A stretch of 64,000 bases of DNA, taken from contig CAXXRA010000015.1 in assembly GCA_963663975.2 (NCBI GenBank), positions 806,001 through 870,000 of the forward strand, written 5' to 3'. Below are positions 1 through 9,045 of this stretch, piece after piece (within the stretch, counting starts at the first letter, position 1; each line of letters starts with the position of its first letter). The position numbers and the translations under genes were made by a program. Source of the stretch: JANQRX01 sp963663975 (GTDB lineage: Bacteria > Pseudomonadota > Alphaproteobacteria > Rhizobiales > Kaistiaceae). Under the pieces are notes generated by a model. That model made no database searches. It was not told the DNA's origin and was given only the letters and a program-made list of their open reading frames with translations.

Positions 1-2
1 CG

Positions 3-251
3 CCCATGGTGTTGTTGTTTGGGGGGATATGGGTGCTCGCCGGCTACGGGCTTATCCATAAAAACCCCGTCGCCAACTTTTTCGTCTGGTTCGTTGCGAT
101 CGGTCCCGGCGTGGTCAACGGCATCGCCCACTTTGTCTTTCCTGTCTTGGCGGGAACCTTCTATTTTCCGGGCCTGGTAACCGTCATTTTCCCGTTCGTC
201 GCCAGTATTCTGCTCATAAAGAGGCTGTTGGCGGGGAGCCGGATCGCTTGA
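3..251 (+). CDS. HXXEE-type small membrane protein, 5' end outside window
   Basis: The reading frame is already open at the window edge, so the ATG at position 6 is probably internal and the gene is 5'-truncated. The visible ~80 residues are very hydrophobic, with about two to three membrane segments. The stretch NGIAHFVFPVLAGTFYFPGL followed by a hydrophobic helix resembles the C-terminal half of HXXEE-domain membrane proteins (asparagine-histidine pair, then a PGL turn). The HxxEE motif itself would lie upstream. No function is established for the family. It ends 94 bp before the 3' end of the convergent folD. Confidence 0.5.
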   Translation, partial: PMVLLFGGIWVLAGYGLIHKNPVANFFVWFVAIGPGVVNGIAHFVFPVLAGTFYFPGLVTVIFPFVASILLIKRLLAGSRIA

Positions 252-344
252 AAAGAGGGGCTCCTCACCGGCGCTTTGCGGAGTTCAGCAAACGTTCGGA
301 GTGAAGAACGTTGTGGATTTGGGTGAAGTGCCGGCGCGTTGGGT

Positions 345-1223
345 CTATTTTACCGATCGCTGCGCCGCCTTCAGCGTGTTCGACATCAGCATGGCGATCG
401 TCATCGGCCCGACCCCGCCGGGAACCGGCGTGATGGCACCGGCGACCTCGCTGACCGCGTCGAAATCGACATCGCCGACCAGGCGGGTCTTGCCCTCGCC
501 GCGCTCCGGCGCGGCAATCCGGTTGATGCCGACATCGATCACCGTCGCGCCCGGTTTGATCCACTCGCCGGTCACCATGCGCGGACGACCGACCGCCGCC
601 ACGACGATGTCGGCCTGCCGGCACTGCGCGGCGAGATCGGCGGTGCGCGAATGGGCGATGGTGACGGTGGCGTTGGCGCCGAGCAGCAGATGGGCCATCG
701 GCTTGCCGACGAGGTTGGAGCGGCCGATGACGATGGCGGTCTTGCCGCTGAAATCGTCGCCGAGGACCGATGACAGCAGTAGCATCGCACCGGCCGGCGT
801 GCACGGAATAAACCCGCCGTCGAGATCGCCGGACGCCAGCCGGCCGACATTGACGTGGTTGAAGCCGTCGACGTCCTTGCCCGATTCGATAGCCTGGGTC
901 ACGCCGCGTTCGTCGATGTGGTCGGGCAGTGGGAGCTGGACCAGGATGCCGTGGACCTCGCCGTCACCGTTCAGCCGGCCGACCAGGTCAAGCAGCTCGC
1001 TGTCGGCGATCGTGGCGGCCAGGCGGTGGGTGCGCGAGCGGAACCCGCATTCCTCGGCCTTGCGCCCCTTGGCCGCGACGTAGGCCCGACTGGCCGGATC
1101 GTCGCCGACGATGACCGCCTCGAGGCCCGGCCTCACGCCGTGCTCACGGAGGAGCTCGGCGGCCCTCTCTTTCACCTCTGTCAGCACCTCGCCCGCGATC
1201 GTCTTGCCGTCGATGATGGTCAT
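345..1223 (-). CDS. folD: Bifunctional methylene-THF dehydrogenase / methenyl-THF cyclohydrolase FolD
   Basis: Cytosolic enzyme that interconverts 5,10-methylene-THF, methenyl-THF and 10-formyl-THF using NADP. About 292 residues, normal for FolD. Visible signatures are the catalytic-lysine helix YVAAKGRKAEECG, the QLPLP substrate loop, the nucleotide-binding VIGRSNLVGKPMA segment and the C-terminal PGGVGPMT motif. The start is uncertain: an in-frame GTG at 1235 adds four residues and neither start has a strong ribosome site. It lies 15-27 bp downstream of the LysR gene on the same strand, so the two are probably co-transcribed. With fhs on the other side it forms a formate-to-C1 module. Confidence 0.95.
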   Translation of the reverse strand: MTIIDGKTIAGEVLTEVKERAAELLREHGVRPGLEAVIVGDDPASRAYVAAKGRKAEECGFRSRTHRLAATIADSELLDLVGRLNGDGEVHGILVQLPLPDHIDERGVTQAIESGKDVDGFNHVNVGRLASGDLDGGFIPCTPAGAMLLLSSVLGDDFSGKTAIVIGRSNLVGKPMAHLLLGANATVTIAHSRTADLAAQCRQADIVVAAVGRPRMVTGEWIKPGATVIDVGINRIAAPERGEGKTRLVGDVDFDAVSEVAGAITPVPGGVGPMTIAMLMSNTLKAAQRSVK

Positions 1224-1250
1224 GCTTGGTCTCACTTGTGGGAGGAATAC

Positions 1251-2177
1251 TCAGGCTGCCCGCGCTTCATCGAGGAGCCAGATGCGGAACCGGGCAGCAT
1301 CCGGCCGCAGTTGACGATCGGCCGAAGACAGCAGGTAGAACGACAATTCCGAGGGCAACCACTCGCGGATCGGCCGGACCAGTTCTCCCCGGGCGATCAG
1401 GTCTTCGGCCAGCCGCCCGCCGCACAGCGCAACCCCCTCGCCGCGCACCGCGGCGTGGATGAGCAGCATGTAATTGTCGAACAACAGGCCCTTCGGCTGG
1501 TCCGGCCGGTCCGCTCGCTCGACCCCGAAAGCGCGCAGCCAGGTTTCCCAGGTGACCCAGTTGCGATCGTAGTGCGCCAGATGGAGCAATTGGGTGCGGC
1601 CGAGATCGGCGACATCGTTGAGGGCCCCGTGGTCCTCGAGATAGCGCGGAGCGCACACCGGCAGCACTTCATTGCCGAACATGAAATCGGCGTTGACGCC
1701 GGACCAGTCGCCGCGCCCGTAGCGCACGGCCAGATCGATATCGGCCGAACCGAGGCTGGCGGTCTTGGCCGACGCCACCAGCCGAATATCGACCTCGGGG
1801 AACTGGGCGCGGAACTTGGCGATGCGCGACATCAGCCAGTACGAGGCGAAGGTGACGCTCGACGACACAGTGATGTCGGAGGCTTGCTCGGCCTGGTGCT
1901 GGCGCCGTACTTCGTCGGCCGCGCCGGCGATGTTTTCCAGGCCGGCGGAGACCGCCTTGGCCAGTGCCGCACCTTGGGGCGTCGGCTCGACCCGGCGGTG
2001 CAGCCGCTGGAACAGCGCCAGTCCGAAATGGGCCTCGAGGATCTGCACCTGGCGGCTGACGGCGGCCTGGCTGACCCGCAATTCGCGCGCCGCGGCGGTA
2101 AAGCTGAGATGCCGCGCGACCGCCTCGAAGACCACGATGCTGTTCGGCGGCGGCAGCCGATCGCGTAATCTTGGCAT
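1251..2177 (-). CDS. LysR-family transcriptional regulator, GcvA-like
   Basis: A 308-residue protein of standard LysR layout: an N-terminal winged helix-turn-helix (residues ~10-65, FEAVARHLSFTAAARELRVS then QAAVSRQVQILE) followed by a periplasmic-binding-like effector domain. The opening PPPNSIVVFEAVARHLSFTA is typical of the GcvA subgroup, which controls glycine and one-carbon genes in enterobacteria. It is divergent from fhs with ~110 bp between them and directly upstream of folD, so control of the fhs/folD one-carbon genes is a reasonable inference. Its effector cannot be read from sequence. Confidence 0.85.
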   Translation of the reverse strand: MPRLRDRLPPPNSIVVFEAVARHLSFTAAARELRVSQAAVSRQVQILEAHFGLALFQRLHRRVEPTPQGAALAKAVSAGLENIAGAADEVRRQHQAEQASDITVSSSVTFASYWLMSRIAKFRAQFPEVDIRLVASAKTASLGSADIDLAVRYGRGDWSGVNADFMFGNEVLPVCAPRYLEDHGALNDVADLGRTQLLHLAHYDRNWVTWETWLRAFGVERADRPDQPKGLLFDNYMLLIHAAVRGEGVALCGGRLAEDLIARGELVRPIREWLPSELSFYLLSSADRQLRPDAARFRIWLLDEARAA

Positions 2178-2215
2178 AAGTTTTCTTGATGCTTGCGTGA
2201 GGATTTTGTAGATTT

Positions 2216-2231
2216 ACGATGGGATTATCGT
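2216..2231. promoter_or_regulatory. Candidate LysR operator between the LysR gene and fhs
   Basis: The inverted repeat ACGAT-N6-ATCGT is centred in the 110-bp divergent intergenic region, 39 bp from the LysR start and 58 bp from the fhs ATG. LysR regulators typically bind short dyads (T-N11-A type) in this position. The repeat is seen; its role is inferred. Confidence 0.35.
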
Positions 2232-2288
2232 GGGCAATGATAAGTAAAACCTATCTCTCTTGGGAAAGCAAACTGGCCGGTGACGAAC

Positions 2289-3959
2289 ATGATGACCGAC
2301 ATCGAAATTGCCCGCAGCGTCACCCCCCGTCCGATCGCCGAAATCGGGTTGGAGCTGGGTATCCCGGATGAGCATCTCCACCGCCACGGCCATGACAAGG
2401 CCAAGATCTCCGCCGAGTTCATTCAAGGCCTCGCGGATCGCCCCGATGGCAGGCTGATCCTGGTCACTGCGGTCAGCCCGACACCGGCCGGCGAGGGCAA
2501 AACCACGACCACCGTCGGGCTCGGCGACGGTCTGAACCGCATCGGGCGGCGGGCGGCGATCTGCCTTCGAGAACCCTCGCTCGGACCCTGCTTCGGCATG
2601 AAGGGCGGGGCTGCCGGCGGCGGTCGGTCGCAGGTCATCCCGATGGAGGACATCAACCTTCATTTCACCGGCGACTTTCACGCCGTGACCACCGCGCACA
2701 ATTTGCTGTCGGCGATGATCGACAACCACATCTATTGGGGCAACGGCCTTGAGATCGATCAGCGCCGGGTCACCTGGCGGCGGGTGGTCGATCTCAACGA
2801 CCGCGCTCTGCGCCAGATCACCTCCTCGCTCGGCGGCGTCGCCAACGGTTTCCCGCGCGAGACCGGGTTCGACATTGCGGCCGCCTCCGAGGTGATGGCG
2901 ATCCTGTGCCTGGCCACCGATCTCGACGATCTGCGCTCGCGTCTTGGCAGGATCGTCATCGCCTACCGGCGCGACCGCTCGCCCGTCTATTGCCGCGACC
3001 TCAAGGCCGAGGGCGCCATGACGGTGCTGCTGAGCCAGGCGATGCAGCCCAATCTGGTGCAGACGCTGGAGCACTCCCCGGCACTGGTTCACGGCGGGCC
3101 GTTCGCCAACATCGCCCATGGCTGCAATTCGGTCGTCGCCACCACGACGGCGCTGAAGCTGACCGACTATGTGGTGACCGAGGCCGGGTTTGGCGCTGAT
3201 CTCGGCGCCGAGAAATTCTTCGATATCAAATGCCGCAGCGCCGGGCTCAGGCCCGATGCGGTGGTGATCGTGGCCAGTTGCCGGGCGCTGAAAATGCAGG
3301 GCGGCGCGGCCAAGAACCAATTGGCAGAGGAAAATCTCGAGGCGCTGGCCAAGGGCTACGCCAATCTCGGCAGGCATATCGAGAACGTCAAGCAGTTCGG
3401 CGTTCCCGCCGTGGTCGCCCTCAATCGTTTCACCAGCGACACCGACGCCGAGGTCGAAGCCGTGACCAGCTACCTCGCCGAGCGCGGTGAGCAGGCCTTT
3501 GTCTGCCGCCATTGGCAACAGGGGTCGGCCGGACTGGAAGACCTGGCCCGTCGCGTGGCCGAAATCGCCGACGCCGGCGTGTCGCAATTCGCCCCGCTCT
3601 ATCCCGACGACATGCCGCTGTTCGACAAGATCAGCGCCGTCGCCACCCGCATCTACCGCGCCGATCAGGTTGCCGCCGACACCAGCATCCGCAACCAGCT
3701 TCGGGCCTGGGAGGAGGAAGGCTATGGCCATTTTCCGGTGTGCGTGGCCAAGACCCAATATTCGTTCACGACCGATCCCAACCGCCTCGGCGCCCCGACC
3801 GGACACACCATGCAGATACGCGACGTCAGGCTGTCGGCCGGTGCCGGGTTCATCGTCGTCATCACCGGCGGCATCATGACCATGCCCGGCCTGCCGCGCA
3901 CGCCGGCCGCCGAAGGCATCACGCTGGATCAGGACGGGCTGATCGTAGGTCTGTCGTGA
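2289..3959 (+). CDS. fhs: Formate--tetrahydrofolate ligase
   Basis: ATP-dependent ligation of formate to THF, giving 10-formyl-THF, the entry step of formate into C1 metabolism. About 556 residues, normal for the family. The P-loop TPAGEGKTTTTVGL lies near residues 65-80, followed by the conserved LREPSLGPCFGMKGGAAGGG segment, the HFTGDFHAVTTAHNLLSAM block and NIAHGCNS. Tandem ATGs at 2289 and 2292 follow an in-frame GTG at 2280; I chose the first ATG. It is followed directly by a degenerate palindromic repeat and then sdaA. With FolD it supplies C1 units from formate. Confidence 0.96.
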   Translation: MMTDIEIARSVTPRPIAEIGLELGIPDEHLHRHGHDKAKISAEFIQGLADRPDGRLILVTAVSPTPAGEGKTTTTVGLGDGLNRIGRRAAICLREPSLGPCFGMKGGAAGGGRSQVIPMEDINLHFTGDFHAVTTAHNLLSAMIDNHIYWGNGLEIDQRRVTWRRVVDLNDRALRQITSSLGGVANGFPRETGFDIAAASEVMAILCLATDLDDLRSRLGRIVIAYRRDRSPVYCRDLKAEGAMTVLLSQAMQPNLVQTLEHSPALVHGGPFANIAHGCNSVVATTTALKLTDYVVTEAGFGADLGAEKFFDIKCRSAGLRPDAVVIVASCRALKMQGGAAKNQLAEENLEALAKGYANLGRHIENVKQFGVPAVVALNRFTSDTDAEVEAVTSYLAERGEQAFVCRHWQQGSAGLEDLARRVAEIADAGVSQFAPLYPDDMPLFDKISAVATRIYRADQVAADTSIRNQLRAWEEEGYGHFPVCVAKTQYSFTTDPNRLGAPTGHTMQIRDVRLSAGAGFIVVITGGIMTMPGLPRTPAAEGITLDQDGLIVGLS

Positions 3960-3963
3960 CCTG

Positions 3964-4146
3964 GAGCCCTTCGACCAACTCTGAGCCATTGTGACCGGGC
4001 GATATCAAGGTTCGATCAGCGTATCTGGATACGATTGACAGACTTTGCCCTGGAATTGGCGCAAAATCGGCCATCCCATCGGGTTTGTCGATTGGCGGCG
4101 GCCAGCGAGAAACAGAATCGCCCCAGCGGTGGTCGAAGGGGCTCTG
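3964..4146. repeat. Degenerate copy of a long-palindrome intergenic repeat
   Basis: The left arm (3964-3990) is nearly identical to the left arm of the intact element at 42744-42906, including the CCAACTCTGAGCCATT core. The centre carries the same small dyad, here CGTATCTGGATACG. The right end (about 4130-4146, ggtcgaaggggctct) is the diverged counterpart of the other copy's right end. The interior and right arm have decayed, so the dyad is imperfect. It fills the fhs-sdaA gap and ends ~33 bp before the sdaA start. Confidence 0.7.
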
Positions 4147-4178
4147 GTTATCGATTGAACGACAAGGGGGTGACCCAA

Positions 4179-5568
4179 GTGTTTCTTTCGGTCCTCGATA
4201 TTTTCAAGATCGGCATCGGTCCGTCGAGTTCCCACACCATGGGGCCGATGAATGCGGCGGCGCGATTTCTCGACGAGATCGCGGCCGAACCGGGGGCGGC
4301 GAAGGCGGTCGTGCGGCTGTCGGTCAGCCTGCACGGCTCGCTGGCCTTCACCGGGATCGGACACGCCACCGACAACGCCGTCATCCTCGGTCTGTGCGGC
4401 CATCGTCCCGACGAGATCGACCCCGACACGATGGCGGCCATCGTCGAGTCCATCACCACCGGCAAGGAAGTGTCGCCGCCCGGACACGGCGATACCGCTT
4501 CGATCCCGCCACCGACCTGATCCTCGACCGCGGCCGTCCTCTGCCCGGACACGCCAACGGCATGGTGTTCACCGCCCTGGACGCCGATGATCAGGCGCTG
4601 GTCGAACGCACCTATTACTCGATCGGCGGCGGCTTCATCGTCACCGACGGCGACTCGAGGCGATCCGTTCCGGCGAAGACGACAAGGACCAGCAATCGGC
4701 GGCGCCGTTCCCGTTCACCAACGCTGCCGACATGCTGGCCATGGCGGCCGAGTCGGGACTCACGATCGCGGCGATGAAACTCCGTAACGAGGAGGCGATG
4801 GGCCATGACACTATCGGCGATCGCCTCGACGGCATCTGGTCGGCGATGCGCGATTGCATCGAACGGGGTCTCAGAGGGGAGGGCCGGCTGCCCGGCGGAT
4901 TGAACGTCGCCCGTCGCGCCAGGGCCATTTACGACCAGCTCAACGAGAAGTCGCGTCTCAACCACCCGGACGGATTGTCGGCGATGGATTGGCTGAGCGT
5001 CTATGCGATCGCCGTCAACGAAGAGAACGCGAACGGTGGCCGGATTGTCACCGCGCCGACCAATGGTGCGGCCGGGGTGATCCCGGCGGTGCTGCAATAT
5101 CACCTGCGTTTTCATGCCGGCGCCGACCGCCAGATGGTTCGCGACTTTCTGCTGACGGCGGCCGCGATCGGCGGCCTCATCAAGCACAACGCCTCCATTT
5201 CGGGTGCCGAAATGGGTTGCCAGGGTGAGGTCGGAACGGCTTCGGCGATGGCCGCCGCCGGGCTCGCCGCGGTTTCCGGCGGCACGCCGGCTCAGATCGA
5301 GAACGCGGCCGAGATCGCGCTCGAGCACCACCTCGGCATGACCTGCGACCCGGTCGGAGGCCTGGTGCAGATCCCCTGCATCGAGCGCAACGCGTTGGGC
5401 GCGGTCAAGGCGGCCGCGGCAGCCTCGCTGGCACTCAAGGGCGACGGCGAGCATGTCGTCTCGCTCGACGCCTGCATCGAGACCATGCGTCAGACCGGAG
5501 TCGACATGCACGGCAGCTACAAGGAAACCAGCCTGGGCGGACTGGCCGTCAATGTCGCCGAGTGCTAA
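4179..5568 (+). pseudogene. sdaA: L-serine dehydratase SdaA, interrupted by two apparent frameshifts
   Basis: Iron-sulfur L-serine deaminase (serine to pyruvate and ammonia). Start chosen at GTG 4179, preceded by AAGGGGG at 8-bp spacing and matching the family N-terminus FLSVLDIFKIGIGPSSSHTM. Homology then crosses three frames: to about 4499, then 4502-4654, then from 4657 to the stop. Each change looks like one missing base, the first in a T run (GCTT-TCGAT). The Fe-S cysteine motifs EMGCQGEVGTA and CDPVGGLVQIPC and the end KETSLGGLAVNVAEC are intact. Joined, it would be ~460 residues, normal length. The good preservation favours consensus error over a dead gene. Confidence 0.85.
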
Positions 5569-5572
5569 TCCG

Positions 5573-5737
5573 GTGGCGATTGGATCGGCAACGCCGACCG
5601 GAGTAGGATCCAAATTCTGGGCGCCTCGGATGCGGGACGGCCTGGCCGACATGCTGGCGAGCGACGACGATAACGGGCTGAAACCGCTGGCGCGCAAGGC
5701 TGCGGTTGTCGCCGTGGCCGCCCGCCAGGCGGGTTGA
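5573..5737 (+). CDS. Possible 54-residue protein of unknown function
   Basis: A GTG-initiated frame starts 4 bp after the sdaA stop and ends in a TGA that overlaps the TTG start of mobA (TTGA), an arrangement typical of translational coupling. The product has an acidic patch (LADMLASDDDNG) and an alanine-rich tail. I recognise no family. It could equally be untranslated spacer in high-GC DNA. Confidence 0.25.
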   Translation: MAIGSATPTGVGSKFWAPRMRDGLADMLASDDDNGLKPLARKAAVVAVAARQAG

Positions 5738-6353
5738 CTACGCCCGGTGTGGTGATCGCGGGGATCATTCTGGCCGGCGGCGGCGCACGCCGGTTGGGCG
5801 GTCGCGACAAGAGCCTGATTGATCTCGATGGCCGCCCGCTGGTCGATCACGTCGCTGACATCTTGGCCCGCAGGTCGCCGCGCTGGCGATTTCCGCCAAT
5901 GGTGATCCGCAACGCTTTGCCGCGCTTAACCTGCCAGTGCTTGTCGATGCGAGCCCGGATCGCGGCCCGCTCGCCGGGATCCTTTCGGGAATGCGCTGGG
6001 CAGCGGCGCTGACCCCGCCGGCCGAGTCCATCGCCACCGCCGCGGTCGACACGCCGTTCTTTCCGCTCGACCTGGTCGCCCGCCTGCAAGCGTCCCTGAG
6101 CGATGCCCGCCAGGTCGCCTTCGCCCGCTCGGGCGGCCGCGATCACCCGGTCTTCGCACTGCTGCCGGTGGGCCTCGCCGAGAAATTGGAGGAGGACCTC
6201 TCCGGCGACGATCGTTCCCTCGCCGCCTGGATCGGCAAACAACAAGGCAGGCCGGTCGATTTTGCGCTGCCGCGGTCCGGCGTCGATCCGTTCTTCAACG
6301 TCAACACTCCAACCGATCTGGAGACCGCCGCCGAATTCGCCGCGCATCTTTGA
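5734..6353 (+). pseudogene. mobA: Molybdenum cofactor guanylyltransferase MobA, one apparent frameshift
   Basis: Transfers GMP from GTP to molybdopterin to form MGD, the cofactor of formate dehydrogenase and other DMSO-reductase-family enzymes. The N-terminus IILAGGGARRLGGRDKSL is the nucleotidyltransferase signature. The frame breaks near 5862-5868 (one base missing); the continuing frame reads QVAALAISANGDPQRFAAL and then PDRGPLAGILSGM, as expected. The C-terminus NVNTPTDLETAAEF is the family end. The likely start is TTG 5734, overlapping the previous stop; GTG 5749 is the alternative. About 205 residues when joined. Its place beside fhs and folD fits formate metabolism. Confidence 0.85.
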
Positions 6354-6451
6354 CCTGCCTCTTTGCCAGCCCACGCCTGTCCTTGCCAAGACGGCGCAGG
6401 GCGCGCGAAAAGATGGGCCGCCACGCGTGACGGCAACGGAGAGACACCACC

Positions 6452-7315
6452 ATGGCGAAGCGACCGGTTATCGACGCGCATCTGCACATCTGGGACCCCA
6501 ACCCGCTCGACTATCCCTGGCACGCCGACGCCCCGGCGCTCGATCGCCCTTTCAGTCTGGGGGACTTCGATCAGGCGATCGGCGACAACGAAATCAAGGC
6601 CATGGTGTTTTTGGAGGCTGGCGTGCGGCCCGATCTTGCCCATGACGAGGCGGTGTGGATCAGCGAACTGGCCGATGGCGACCCGCGCATCAAGGCGATC
6701 GTCGCCAGTGCACCGCTGGAAAACGGCGACAAGGCACGCGCCCAGGTCGAGCGTCTTACCGAACTGCCGCTGACACGCGGCATCCGCCGCATCTATCAGG
6801 ACGAGCCCGATCTCGATTTCTGCCTGCGGCCGGATTTCATCACCGGCGTACGCGCGCTCGCCGCCTATGATCTGAGCTTCGACATCTGCATGAACTGGCG
6901 GCACATGGACAACACCATCCGCTTCGCCGGCCGGTGCGACAACGTGCCGATGATCCTCGATCACATCGGCAAGCCCGATATCGCCGGGGGCGGGCTTGAT
7001 CCGTGGCGCAGGCAGATGAAGGAACTGGCCGCGCTGCCCCACGTCACCTGCAAGATGTCGGGGGTGGCGACCGAGGCCGACCACGACAACTGGACCCGCG
7101 AAGAGTTACGGCCGTTCATCCTCGAAGCGGTCGAGGCGTTCGGCTTCGATCGCCTGATGTTCGGCGGCGACTGGCCGGTGGCGAGCCTGGCGATCACATA
7201 TCCCGAGTGGATCGAGGTGCTCGAATGGGCGCTGGACGGGGCCAACGAGGAGGAACTCGGCAAGCTATTTCACGACAACGCCGCGGCGTTCTACCGACTC
7301 GAGCTGGAGGGCTGA
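6452..7315 (+). CDS. Amidohydrolase-2 family metal-dependent hydrolase
   Basis: A 287-residue TIM-barrel amidohydrolase of the lactonase / 2-pyrone-4,6-dicarboxylate hydrolase-like group. It starts with the metal-binding VIDAHLHIWDP motif (residues 6-16), has a histidine at LDHIGKP (~170), and ends the barrel with MFGGDWPV, whose aspartate is the usual catalytic residue. Such proteins hydrolyse sugar lactones or decarboxylate aromatic acids; the substrate cannot be assigned. GGAGAG lies about 10 bp before the ATG. The isochorismatase-like gene follows 34 bp downstream. Confidence 0.85.
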   Translation: MAKRPVIDAHLHIWDPNPLDYPWHADAPALDRPFSLGDFDQAIGDNEIKAMVFLEAGVRPDLAHDEAVWISELADGDPRIKAIVASAPLENGDKARAQVERLTELPLTRGIRRIYQDEPDLDFCLRPDFITGVRALAAYDLSFDICMNWRHMDNTIRFAGRCDNVPMILDHIGKPDIAGGGLDPWRRQMKELAALPHVTCKMSGVATEADHDNWTREELRPFILEAVEAFGFDRLMFGGDWPVASLAITYPEWIEVLEWALDGANEEELGKLFHDNAAAFYRLELEG

Positions 7316-7349
7316 GGTCGCGGACGGGCGATCCGCGACGGCGCAACCC

Positions 7350-7931
7350 ATGCAGGCTCTGGTCATCATCGATATGCAGCGGTGGATGTTCCGGCTGCCC
7401 GAGCGGTTGGAGCAGGTGCCATCCCTGATTGCCGGCATTGAGAAGCTCACGGCGGCGTTTGAGGCCGCCCAACGCCCCATCTACGACGTGCGAACGATCC
7501 ATAAGGCCGACCGCTCCACCTGGTCTCGGCTGATGCTGAAGTACGACTATCCCTGTCTGCTGGACGGCACCCCCGACGCCGAGCCAATCGATGGATACAT
7601 TCCCCCCAAAGGCGCCAGCCACATCGTCAAGACGGCGAACAGTGCCTTTGTCGGCACAAGCTTTGAGGAAGTTCTACGGAACGACCGCGTCACCCACCTT
7701 GTCCTCGCCGGCGTGTTCATAGATGGCTGCGTGGCACTGACGGCCACCGACGCGGCACAGCGCGGCTACGAAGTCACCTTCATCGATGATGCGATCGGTC
7801 ATAGCGAAGCTCACCTGAGAGGGCCTCTGTTCGAGTGGCTGATGGACGACTATGAGCTCCAATCGCTGAGCGCGTCCGAGTTCGTGAATTCATTTTCCAC
7901 GAATGCCACGCCCGGCAATCGAGCCCCGTAA
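7350..7931 (+). CDS. Isochorismatase-like cysteine hydrolase
   Basis: A 193-residue Rossmann-like hydrolase of the isochorismatase/nicotinamidase superfamily. The catalytic triad can be placed at Asp8 (LVIIDMQ), the lysine in IVKTANSAF and the cysteine in GVFIDGCV. The TNAAD-like helix after the cysteine (ALTATDAAQRGY) is also typical. Members cleave amides or vinyl ethers; no substrate can be named. It lies 34 bp behind the amidohydrolase on the same strand, a likely two-gene unit, and its stop abuts the 3' end of the convergent ocd gene with no spacer. Confidence 0.8.
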   Translation: MQALVIIDMQRWMFRLPERLEQVPSLIAGIEKLTAAFEAAQRPIYDVRTIHKADRSTWSRLMLKYDYPCLLDGTPDAEPIDGYIPPKGASHIVKTANSAFVGTSFEEVLRNDRVTHLVLAGVFIDGCVALTATDAAQRGYEVTFIDDAIGHSEAHLRGPLFEWLMDDYELQSLSASEFVNSFSTNATPGNRAP

Positions 7932-9029
7932 TTATCGCGACATCAAGGCCTCAGCCCGTGGCATCTCTGCTTCGCCGGACTTGGCCGACCGCATCACCAT
8001 GCCGAACAGGTCGCGCGGATCGTCGGGGTCGGCCACCAGGTCGAGATTGTCGAAATAGGGCGCCTCGGCGAGCTTGTCGCGGAGGTAGCGCAGCGCCGAA
8101 AAATCCTCGATGGCGAAGCCGACCGAATCGAACAGGGTGATCTGGCGATGGCTCCGCCGACCTTCGGCCTCGCCACGGATGACCCGCCACAATTCGGTGA
8201 CCGGATGGGTCGCGCTGAGCTGCTGGATTTCGCCCTCCACCCGCGTCTGGGGCGGGTATTCGACAAAAATATCGGACCGCAGCAGGATGTCCCGGGCGAG
8301 TTCCGTCTTGCCCGGACTGTCGCCACCGACGGCGTTGATGTGCACGCCCGCGACGACGGAATCGTCGCTCAGAATGGTGGCATAGCGCTTGTCGGCGGTG
8401 GCCGTGGTGATGATCTCCGCCCCCGCTACTGCCTCTTCCACGCTGCCGCAGGCGGTCAGGTCAAACCCCAAGGCGGCGAGATTGCGCACGCATTTCTCGG
8501 TCGCCGCCCGGTCGATGTCGTAAAGCCGCAGGCGCCTGACGCCGAGCAGCGCCTTGAAGGCCAGCGCCTGAAACTCGGACTGGGCGCCATTGCCGATGAT
8601 CGCCATGCATCGCGACTCCTTGGGCGCAAGATATTTCGCCGCCAGGGCCGACATGGCAGCGGTACGAAGGGCGGTCAGGATGGTCATCTCCGACATCAGC
8701 AGCGGGTAGCCGGTCTCGACATCCGACAACACGCCGAAGGCGGTCACCGTCTGCAGCCCAGCGCGCGTGTTTTTGGGGTGGCCGTTGACATATTTGAAAC
8801 CGTAGACTTCGCCGTCGCTGGTCGGCATCAGTTCGATCACGCCCTCGGCCGAGTGCGATGCCACCCGCGGGGTCTTGTCGAACAGCGGCCAGCGCCGGAA
8901 ATCCTCCTCGATGGTGTCGGCGAGTTCGCGCAGGAAGGTTTCCACGCCGAGTTCACCAACCAGCTTCATCATGTTGTCGACGTTGACGAACGGAACCACG
9001 TTGAGGTCCTTCGGTGCGAGTGTCGGCAT
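7932..9029 (-). CDS. ocd: Ornithine cyclodeaminase
   Basis: NAD-dependent conversion of L-ornithine to L-proline and ammonia, the step after arginase. About 365 residues, the length of long-form ornithine cyclodeaminases. It carries FKYVNGHPKNTRAGLQTV in the substrate-binding region, the dinucleotide-binding CMAIIGNGAQSEFQALAF segment and INAVGGDSPGKTEL. The start is ATG 9029 with AGGAG 10 bp upstream. The upstream arginase frame is open right through this start, giving an apparent fusion; the internal ribosome site suggests separate translation. Divergent Lrp control is likely. Confidence 0.93.
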   Translation of the reverse strand: MPTLAPKDLNVVPFVNVDNMMKLVGELGVETFLRELADTIEEDFRRWPLFDKTPRVASHSAEGVIELMPTSDGEVYGFKYVNGHPKNTRAGLQTVTAFGVLSDVETGYPLLMSEMTILTALRTAAMSALAAKYLAPKESRCMAIIGNGAQSEFQALAFKALLGVRRLRLYDIDRAATEKCVRNLAALGFDLTACGSVEEAVAGAEIITTATADKRYATILSDDSVVAGVHINAVGGDSPGKTELARDILLRSDIFVEYPPQTRVEGEIQQLSATHPVTELWRVIRGEAEGRRSHRQITLFDSVGFAIEDFSALRYLRDKLAEAPYFDNLDLVADPDDPRDLFGMVMRSAKSGEAEMPRAEALMSR

Positions 9030-9045
9030 GATCCGGTGGCTCCTG

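Noticed and set aside
855..2168. Long plus-strand open frame opposite folD and the LysR gene
   Set aside because: Shadow of GC-rich codon use; both minus-strand genes have full family motifs and this product has none.
2214..3989. 591-codon minus-strand open frame over fhs
   Set aside because: Antisense to a fully conserved fhs; composition (G, R, D, Q, H rich) is typical of shadow frames.
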